Below, one piece after another: positions 57,924-64,000 of a stretch of DNA of 64,000 nucleotides. The DNA comes from Chloroflexota bacterium. Its GTDB lineage: Bacteria > Chloroflexota > Anaerolineae > CG2-30-64-16. Position 1 is the stretch's first letter. Every line of letters starts with the position of its first letter. The DNA lies in assembly GCA_026389845.1 (NCBI GenBank), contig JAPLHB010000203.1, positions 1 to 64,000 on the forward strand, read 5' to 3'. The position numbers were made by a program, and so were the translations under genes. The notes under the pieces are model-generated. The model did not search any database, was not told the DNA's origin, and worked only from the letters and a program-made list of their open reading frames with translations.

Positions 57924-58894
57924 CACTGCCCAAGCCTTTTTTGATACACCTGGATCACTTGTTGCGTCACCCGATCTTCGTCTAAATCCTGAACGGCGTT
58001 CCAACCTTGCACCCGCTGCCGCTTAGACACCACTTGCGACAGGCCAGCAGCAATCGTTTCAGGACGATCATCTTCACACACCACACAGCCCACCACCGGC
58101 CCAAGCCGTTCGCGAACATCGCCGACATCCGTCGAGACCACCGGCAGATTGCACGCCAGCGCTTCTTTAACTACATTAGAAGACCCTTCGTGCACAGATG
58201 TCAACAGCAACGCATCGCAAGCGATCATGTAGAGTGGAACTTGTTCATGCGGAACATTTTTCAACACCACCATTTCCAAATCAGGAAATTGGCGCCAGGC
58301 CAAATCCACCGCCTGGCTTGCTAAGTCAAAACGCTTTAGAAAATTACCGGGATTTGCACCGAACAATACATAACGCCGATCACTATCTAGCCCTAAATCC
58401 TGCCTGGCCTGGCTTTGATCGCCAGGATGAAACAGCTTGAAATCAATTCCTCCGGGGATAACGTAATAGGAGCGCTTTGGCAAATGCTCCATCAGGCAGC
58501 GAGAAACCACAATGGCATCATCTGCCCAATGGGCCACAATCCGGCTGGAGAACTGCAATAGCCTGCCTGACTTGGTTAATTTGCCATCTCGCCCAACGAT
58601 CCCTAACACATCACTGCCGCGGAAAGTGACCACAAGAGGCGGACGGCAGGGAAGAGCTAACAAAGCGCTCTGCCCAAATTGGGCATGGATCAAATCGTAA
58701 TGCGTACTCTCCAGGCGTTGTTGCACGGAACGCCGGGCCTTCAGATAGTTCCAGGGTTTCTTCGCCCCTCGAAAATGGAAAACGTCCACCTCCACGCCTG
58801 CCCGCCGCAGAGAATTCACTTGCTGAACCAGGAAAGGCACCCATTCAGGATGTTCAGCCGTCGGCCATTCGCTGGTGATCATCAATACTCTCAT
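57923..58894 (-). CDS. Family 4 glycosyltransferase
   Basis: About 323 residues, GT-B. MITSEWPTAEHPEWVPFLVQ N-terminal acceptor domain, YDLIHAQFGQSALLA, VVTFRGSDVLG, YYVIPGGIDFKLFHPGDQSQ, VLFGANPGNFLKRFDLASQA, and the EGSSNVVKEALACNLPVVST motif at the donor site. ATG 58894 has AGGGG 6 nt upstream; an ATG two codons earlier is possible. It resembles mannosyl/galactosyltransferases of EPS clusters. Confidence 0.92.
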   Translation of the reverse strand: MRVLMITSEWPTAEHPEWVPFLVQQVNSLRRAGVEVDVFHFRGAKKPWNYLKARRSVQQRLESTHYDLIHAQFGQSALLALPCRPPLVVTFRGSDVLGIVGRDGKLTKSGRLLQFSSRIVAHWADDAIVVSRCLMEHLPKRSYYVIPGGIDFKLFHPGDQSQARQDLGLDSDRRYVLFGANPGNFLKRFDLASQAVDLAWRQFPDLEMVVLKNVPHEQVPLYMIACDALLLTSVHEGSSNVVKEALACNLPVVSTDVGDVRERLGPVVGCVVCEDDRPETIAAGLSQVVSKRQRVQGWNAVQDLDEDRVTQQVIQVYQKRLGQ

Positions 58895-58919
58895 AACCAT
58901 CCCCTACAAATAAGTTCGA

Positions 58920-59828
58920 CTACATCATTCGATACAGCCTGATGATCCGCGGATACTCCTGAAATTTCCGGAAGGTCTTTACCGGATGGAAAACCGGATA
59001 GAACACCCCCAGCCTCTTCATAGACTGTTCGTTTCGGCTGTTTTCCTCGAGACGCTGAATGGCTTGTTGAATCAAATCCGCATAGAGATACCCGGTCTCT
59101 TTATCGAATTCTCTCAATAAGTACATCATGTTTTGGCGCCACTTCTCGCTTTCGTTCCGGCTGGTGGTCGCTGTAAATCCCGTCGAAAGCCTGCGAGCCA
59201 CCGACATAATTTCGTTGAGATATCCCAGGGGGCCGTGATGGGCGCACCACAACCGGGCCAAGAGATCGCCCGACCAGACGTTTTTGCGCCATTCTGGAAT
59301 ACTTTCTAAAACCTCCCGGCGCGCCAGCGTGCTGGCGGTTGGAATGAAGTTTTTCCTGAGAAGGACGTCTGTCATTGTGACCATGGCGGGCAAATCGTTC
59401 GGACAAAAATAGCCAGGCATACCGACTTTGCCGGCCCCGTCCTCTCGCACTATCAGCGCATCGTGAAAACACATCGGGCATTCGGGGTGCGTTTCCAGAA
59501 AGTCCACCTGCCTTTGTAATTTCAGTGGATCAATCCAGTAATCGTCGCCCTCACACATAGCCCAAAAGAAGCCACGGCAAGCTCGATTGATCCGCAGGAT
59601 GTTTTGCTGCATACCGACATTTTGCTCTGAAGTTATCGTCTGGATGACCTCCGGGAATCTCTTTTCATAATCAAGAACGATCTCTCGGGTGCGATCCGTG
59701 CTGCAATCCTCACCGATGATGACTTCAAACGGAAAATCCGTCTTTTGCATGAGAACCCCTTCGATGCAGCGAGCAATGTATCTTTCATGGTTGTAAGTGG
59801 GTATTCTCACACTGACTGATGGCGGCAT
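58920..59828 (-). CDS. Family 2 glycosyltransferase
   Basis: About 302 residues, GT-A. VSVRIPTYNHERYIARCIEG, VIIGEDCSTDRTREIVLDYE, WAMCEGDDYWIDPLKLQRQV (acidic metal motif) and FLETHPECPMCFHDALIV, typical of GT2 enzymes that act on O-antigen-like chains. A C-terminal helix-rich tail is present. ATG 59828 is preferred because GAGGG lies just upstream. Confidence 0.92.
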   Translation of the reverse strand: MPPSVSVRIPTYNHERYIARCIEGVLMQKTDFPFEVIIGEDCSTDRTREIVLDYEKRFPEVIQTITSEQNVGMQQNILRINRACRGFFWAMCEGDDYWIDPLKLQRQVDFLETHPECPMCFHDALIVREDGAGKVGMPGYFCPNDLPAMVTMTDVLLRKNFIPTASTLARREVLESIPEWRKNVWSGDLLARLWCAHHGPLGYLNEIMSVARRLSTGFTATTSRNESEKWRQNMMYLLREFDKETGYLYADLIQQAIQRLEENSRNEQSMKRLGVFYPVFHPVKTFRKFQEYPRIIRLYRMM

Positions 59829-59880
59829 AGTATCCCTCATGGTAGAGTCAGTTTTGAGTTCTAAGTTTCCGGTTGAGGGA

Positions 59881-61374
59881 TCACTTGAATAAGCGAGATT
59901 TCACTGTCAGGGGCAACGATCTCTTCAACAGACGAGCCGCCCACCCCCACACGATCCCCACGACCTCATACAAGGGTCCCGATTTCCGAAACCAGTTTAG
60001 GGCCAGGTAGAGGATCACGCCGATTCCAACCTGGGCGACCAGGCGGAGGAAATCGTTTGTCGGCCCAATCGCGATGCCAACGAGCAACATCCCACCCCCC
60101 ATCAGCCCTGCAAGCAGAAACGAAGGCAGCACATCCAGGATTTGAGCCTTTATCGGGTACGCGATCAACCTTTCGGAGTAGAAGCTGTTCAACAAGTACG
60201 CGATCCCCGAAATCACCACCTGACCGAGCAATATGGCACTGATGCCCCAACGATAGGCGATCAGGATGTTGGCGATGATCAGAATCCGCCTGATGACCTG
60301 AAGGTTAAGGAACAGATCCGAACGGCCCCTGACCTTCAGGATATTAAGATTGATAATCTGAAGAGGATAGAGAAGTCCGGCCGCACACATCAGTTGAAAA
60401 AACACCACGCAGTCATCCCACTTTGTAGAGAAGAGCAAGGCAATCAGCGGGCGCGCGACCACGATCAAGCCAATCATGATCGGAAAGTGAACGAAAGCGG
60501 ACAACACCGCGGACTTACGATAGCTCCGTTTCAGGCGTTCAGGATCATCCTGGATGGACGCCAAAGCGGGAAACATGACCCGGCCTATAGCGCTGGACGT
60601 AGTGTCGATCACGACTCCCCGTAAAGACGCAGCACGGGTGTAGTAGCCCAGAGAGGCGGCCGAGAATACCTTGCCGATGAACATCTGGTACAGGTTGTCG
60701 AAAAACACGGCGATCAGCCCCGATAAGAGCATCCGCGAGCCGAAGCCGAACATCCCCCTGAGCGAGGCCAGGCTAAAAACGAGCGCCGGACGCCAGGCGC
60801 TCAACCGCCACAGGGTGAGGGTGCGCAGTATGGAACCGGACAGGGTCTGGATGACCAGGCTCCATACGCCAAGGCCGAAATACGCCGCCGCCACGCCGAA
60901 AATGCCGGCAAACAGGGTCGCGAACAGGTTGGCCTTGATCTGCGTCTTGAAGTCAATGGCGCGGGTCAGCAGCGTAGTCTGAATCAGTTCGAAGGAATTG
61001 ATCAGGATATCGAGTGACATCCAGCGCGTCAGTCCGACCAGAATCGGCTGTTGAAAAAAAGCGGCGATCAGAGGCGCGCTAAAAAACAGGACGAGAACAG
61101 AAATCCCGCCGACCAATATATTGAAATAGAAAATCGAACACTCATCGAGGTGCGTGGCATCTCGCTTCTGGATGAGGGCGACGCCGAAACCGCTGTCCAA
61201 AAAGGCGTTCGCAACCGCAATGAACAAGGAGAGCATACCGATTAAGCCGAATTGCTCCGGCGCCAGCAGGCGGGCAAGAACAATGGTGGGAACGAAGGAG
61301 ATGACTTGATTCCCCACTTGTTCCAGCAAATTCCAGGATAACCCTACGAGTGTCCTGTCCCTTAGATCGTCCAT
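59881..61374 (-). CDS. Wzx-type polysaccharide flippase (MOP superfamily)
   Basis: 497 residues with about 14 predicted helices, Polysacc_synt_3-like. The N-terminus WNLLEQVGNQVISFVPTIVLARLLAPEQFG is the hallmark of this flippase group, followed by the conserved TRAASLRGVVIDTTSSAIGR. It translocates undecaprenyl-linked repeat units across the membrane. Its ATG overlaps the sulfotransferase stop by 1 nt (TAATG). Confidence 0.93.
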   Translation of the reverse strand: MDDLRDRTLVGLSWNLLEQVGNQVISFVPTIVLARLLAPEQFGLIGMLSLFIAVANAFLDSGFGVALIQKRDATHLDECSIFYFNILVGGISVLVLFFSAPLIAAFFQQPILVGLTRWMSLDILINSFELIQTTLLTRAIDFKTQIKANLFATLFAGIFGVAAAYFGLGVWSLVIQTLSGSILRTLTLWRLSAWRPALVFSLASLRGMFGFGSRMLLSGLIAVFFDNLYQMFIGKVFSAASLGYYTRAASLRGVVIDTTSSAIGRVMFPALASIQDDPERLKRSYRKSAVLSAFVHFPIMIGLIVVARPLIALLFSTKWDDCVVFFQLMCAAGLLYPLQIINLNILKVRGRSDLFLNLQVIRRILIIANILIAYRWGISAILLGQVVISGIAYLLNSFYSERLIAYPIKAQILDVLPSFLLAGLMGGGMLLVGIAIGPTNDFLRLVAQVGIGVILYLALNWFRKSGPLYEVVGIVWGWAARLLKRSLPLTVKSRLFK

Positions 61375-62168
61375 TACGAGGGCGCCTGCTTGTAGATTTC
61401 GGTGTTCATAAACGGCTGACCCTTCACGTCATACGACGATCGCGTCCCCGACTTGTTTTCTATGTTGGCAGTTCTATTCTCCCACGGGAAATCCTTCCCT
61501 ACACATGGTCTTTCAAGAAATCGGCACAGTTTATCGTAAGCGCCGGGTTCCGCCACGTTGAGCACCAACAAATCCTCCGGCCTGTGTCGAAAATATGCTA
61601 ATACGGCGTTGTTGTGCGCATTGTAGCCGGCAATCAAGGCATCTCTGTTGTATAGATCATCCTCTGGAGTACTATAGAGAAGTCGGTTGGCTTCATACAT
61701 AAAACCCGGATAGACGTATCTGGCGGCCTTCAAGTCCTCCGCGGTGGGGATGCGACCATGCCCAAATAAAGCCGCATGAAAACGCGTCAGCGAGTTGTAC
61801 CATTGTTCAGGGCTGTCACGCATGGTCAAGATGAATTTGCTGCCCGGGAATCTCTGGTCCAATGCCTGGAATGTGTAGGGGAGACTGAAAGGGACGTCCT
61901 GAAACGCCTGCGCTGTATGGCAGTACAAAAAGAGCCTGCGAAAGTCTCGGCGCGCCCAATCGTGCAGCAGTCGCTCGGCCAACGATTGCGCCCCTACAAC
62001 CAGCCCCAGCTCACTGAACGCGCGGGCCATCGAAGTCGTGCCGGTCTTATTCTTGCCGATGCAGAATACTTTTTGTTTGCCCATTGAACGCAGGGTATTG
62101 GTTACCAGTTGCAGCAAGAAGCGCGCTCTTTTGGAAATAGGTCCGTAGTTGGTGTACACTACCTTCAT
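61374..62168 (-). CDS. Sulfotransferase-family protein
   Basis: 264 residues. A 5'-phosphosulfate-binding-like loop GKNKTGTTSMARAFSELGL and a 3'-phosphate-type motif KFILTMRDSPEQWYNSL fit PAPS-dependent sulfotransferases of the Sulfotransfer family. ATG 62168 lies 11 nt after the epimerase stop. Inside an EPS cluster it would sulfate the polymer or a precursor, giving an acidic, sulfated exopolysaccharide. Substrate unknown. Confidence 0.85.
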   Translation of the reverse strand: MKVVYTNYGPISKRARFLLQLVTNTLRSMGKQKVFCIGKNKTGTTSMARAFSELGLVVGAQSLAERLLHDWARRDFRRLFLYCHTAQAFQDVPFSLPYTFQALDQRFPGSKFILTMRDSPEQWYNSLTRFHAALFGHGRIPTAEDLKAARYVYPGFMYEANRLLYSTPEDDLYNRDALIAGYNAHNNAVLAYFRHRPEDLLVLNVAEPGAYDKLCRFLERPCVGKDFPWENRTANIENKSGTRSSYDVKGQPFMNTEIYKQAPS

Positions 62169-62179
62169 AGACGCTACAT

Positions 62180-63127
62180 TCACCGTATGCTCCCAGTCTG
62201 GTCTTTGTACCACATCACCGTACGCCGCAGACCCTCGTGCCATCCTACACTCGGCCGGTAGCCTAACAGCCGGGATGCCAGGTCAATGGCTGCCAGAGAA
62301 TGGTTCACGTCACCGACCCGGGCAGGGCCAAAGACCGGCCGGATATTCTTGCCGATCAGCGCCTTCAGTTCGCTATGCAGGTCAAGTAGGGTATGTCGTT
62401 CACCGCAAGCTACGTTCATCACCTGCCCGATTGCCTCCTGACTGTAGCAAGCCAGCAAATTAGCCTGTACCACATTCGCTACATAGGTAAAGTCCCGCGA
62501 TTGCGTCCCATCGCCATAGATCGTTGGCGATTCATCGCGCAACAGGGCAACGATAAACCTAGGCATCACCCCGGCATACTGTGAAGTCGGATCTTGCCGC
62601 GGGCCGAACACATTGAAGTAACGTAGTGCTACGGTTGGCAAACCGTATACGTGATGAAAGGCTCGGCAGTAATTTTCACCTGCCAGTTTGGATGTGGCAT
62701 AGGGCGAGAGTGGGCCGATGGGCATAGTCTCGTGCTTGGGCAGCGCTGGGTTATTGCCGTACACCGAAGAAGATGAAGCGTATACCACCCGCCTGACGCG
62801 CGCCTCACGCGCCGCAACCAGCACATTCAACGTGCCCGTTACGTTGACCTCGTTCGTCGTCAGGGGATCGGCCACCGAGCGGGGCACCGAAGGCAGCGCC
62901 GCTTGATGCAGTACGTAATCCACACCCTGCATCGCTAACTGGACCACCTGGCGGTTCCGAATATCGCCTTCAAACAATTCAATCTGTCCTCTTGCGCCTA
63001 ACAGATTCTCGCGGCGGCCGGTGCTAAAGTCGTCCAACACCTTCACTCGCTCGCCTCGCTGCACGAGTTCATCTACGATGTGTGAGCCAATGAAGCCAGC
63101 GCCGCCGGTCACCAGATATATAGCCAT
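62180..63127 (-). CDS. NAD-dependent nucleotide-sugar epimerase/dehydratase
   Basis: A 315-residue extended SDR. GxxGxxG in YLVTGGAGFIGSHIVDELVQ, VLDDFSTGRRENL, HQAALPSVPRS, SSSSVYG, YxxxK in PLSPYATSKLAGE, and LRYFNVFGPRQDP. It resembles UDP-GlcNAc/UDP-glucose 4-epimerases (WbpP/GalE group). First gene of the EPS operon; ATG 63127 has GAGGA 8 nt upstream. Supplies an activated sugar for the glycosyltransferases. Confidence 0.92.
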   Translation of the reverse strand: MAIYLVTGGAGFIGSHIVDELVQRGERVKVLDDFSTGRRENLLGARGQIELFEGDIRNRQVVQLAMQGVDYVLHQAALPSVPRSVADPLTTNEVNVTGTLNVLVAAREARVRRVVYASSSSVYGNNPALPKHETMPIGPLSPYATSKLAGENYCRAFHHVYGLPTVALRYFNVFGPRQDPTSQYAGVMPRFIVALLRDESPTIYGDGTQSRDFTYVANVVQANLLACYSQEAIGQVMNVACGERHTLLDLHSELKALIGKNIRPVFGPARVGDVNHSLAAIDLASRLLGYRPSVGWHEGLRRTVMWYKDQTGSIR

Positions 63128-63210
63128 CACCAGGTTCCTCCCCAAAAGAACCGCCATTTAGACTGTTGGACCTGCCATCAGAGAATCACCTCGTCTCATA
63201 CTTTTTTTTG

Positions 63211-64000
63211 CTACGGCTTGACACAGGCAAAATCCTTCGTGTCGTTCGTGCTACCGTCCCCTGTATACCTGGCAACCTGCGGGTATAGACACAGCAGACG
63301 AGCACCATCGAGGCTGACCATCTCGGCCGGCGCGATCCCCTGTTCGACCCACTGCCTGACCGCCGCGAGGGTATCGAAGAGGGGTGGACCTGTCCCACTT
63401 CCGCAGTGCATCATCCCGGGCACCATGTAGAGGCGCAAGAATTCCTGCGTCTCGGCTTCGCTGCCCATGGTGGACACTACGCTGTTATAGTAGTTGATGC
63501 TGTTGCGCGGAGCGACTTGTTGATCAGCCCATCCGTGGTACATGATGAGCTTGCCACCGAGCGCCTGGAAGGTGGAGAGATCAGGGTTGATAGCGTTGAG
63601 GATCGGCCCATACCTGGCATCCGCGTCAGTCAGGATGGCGAAATCTTGTGGATCTGTAAAGTTAAAGGATTTCCAATCCCAACCTGAATTCTCGGCGAAT
63701 AACAGGTATTTAAAGTAGGCCAATGGGAGGTCAAACGGCTCGGGGAGCAGAGCGCCCCAGCCGATCCAGCCGACCTCGCTGCCCGGCTCAAGGCCAGGCC
63801 AGAACTGCTCCCCGGTGGTTGGATCGTTCAATCCGGCATAGATCAGCCTGACCGAATCCACCTCTCCCGCTGTGAGGCAATCGGCGCCATCCTGACCCTG
63901 GCACAATAGCACCGCGGGATCAAAGCGGCAATGAAGGGGATCACTGATCACGCCATCCACCAGGCCGTCGTTAGCATCACAGGCGGCAAGCGCCCCCTGG
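63211..64000 (-). CDS. Tannase/feruloyl esterase-family protein (5' end beyond window)
   Basis: The C-terminal about 262 residues of a tannase-family esterase. The visible start CDANDGLVDGVISDPLHC is the Ca-binding lid-type motif of the family, and the Asp and His of the catalytic triad fit HGWADQQVAP and PGMMHCGSGTGP. The paired Cys (CRFDPAVLLCQ, MMHC...) are typical disulfides. The nucleophile and any signal peptide lie outside the window. It likely hydrolyses feruloyl or gallate esters of plant polymers outside the cell. Confidence 0.9.
   Translation of the reverse strand, partial: QGALAACDANDGLVDGVISDPLHCRFDPAVLLCQGQDGADCLTAGEVDSVRLIYAGLNDPTTGEQFWPGLEPGSEVGWIGWGALLPEPFDLPLAYFKYLLFAENSGWDWKSFNFTDPQDFAILTDADARYGPILNAINPDLSTFQALGGKLIMYHGWADQQVAPRNSINYYNSVVSTMGSEAETQEFLRLYMVPGMMHCGSGTGPPLFDTLAAVRQWVEQGIAPAEMVSLDGARLLCLYPQVARYTGDGSTNDTKDFACVKP

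Overview
The window is a GC-rich, densely packed bacterial chromosome segment. Its regulator repertoire (a MalT-type ATPase-LuxR activator, a NarX-type kinase/LuxR pair, and a giant one-protein sensor kinase with AraC output), Dpp-type sugar/peptide transporters, Ala/Pro-linked lipoprotein binding proteins and many interspersed palindromic repeats suggest a free-living Chloroflexota (Anaerolineae/Caldilineae-like) heterotroph. That taxonomic call is inference; no rRNA or tRNA gene is visible.

Layout. (1) 1-1970: a LacI-type repressor with a perfect palindromic operator, followed by a truncated sugar ABC binding lipoprotein. (2) 2244-7610: a copper module, with a CopA ATPase, a CcdA/UreH-like membrane protein carrying a C-terminal cupredoxin, and a CopZ-like chaperone, divergent from a SHOCT protein and a Met-rich secreted PepSY-like protein. 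(3) 7914-14216, minus strand: a pectin-oligomer operon (TIM-barrel isomerase, KdgF cupin, PL22 oligogalacturonate lyase, alpha/beta hydrolase) running directly into a LuxR response regulator and its histidine kinase. (4) 14327-26107: a cytoplasmic HTCS-like hybrid regulator with a LacI-type sugar sensor, a lone receiver domain, and a complete Dpp/Opp-type importer (ATPase, Tat lipoprotein, two permeases, ATPase). (5) 26818-49281: a large uronate-polysaccharide utilisation locus. It holds GH67 alpha-glucuronidase, GH4, GH105, GH28, GH88, two Gfo/Idh/MocA dehydrogenases, an SDR, an OYE-type reductase, a B12-binding-type radical SAM enzyme, a UroD-family protein, a cupin and a HAD hydrolase, plus two related and one unrelated large protein of unknown, probably helical-toroid, type. 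A MalT-like activator (49346-52258) follows. (6) 52300-63127, minus strand: a Wzx/Wzy-type exopolysaccharide cluster (epimerase, sulfotransferase, flippase, five glycosyltransferases, polymerase, TPR protein), partly of lower GC. (7) 63211-64000: the 3' end of a tannase/feruloyl esterase gene.

How the genes work together. Pectin and glucuronoxylan oligomers would be imported by the Dpp-type system. They would be trimmed by GH28, GH105, GH88, PL22, GH67 and GH4 to unsaturated or free uronates, opened by KdgF and reduced by the dehydrogenases. The hybrid regulator, the MalT-like protein and the two-component pair would sense the products.

The most unusual property is structural. The segment is full of short palindromic repeats of at least eight sequence families. 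Many copies lie in frame inside genes (CopA, the hybrid kinase, GH67, the OYE reductase, the MalT-like regulator three times, the 26818 protein), and others supply the stop codons of genes. This resembles the protein-coding palindromic elements known from Rickettsia, but with several unrelated families side by side.
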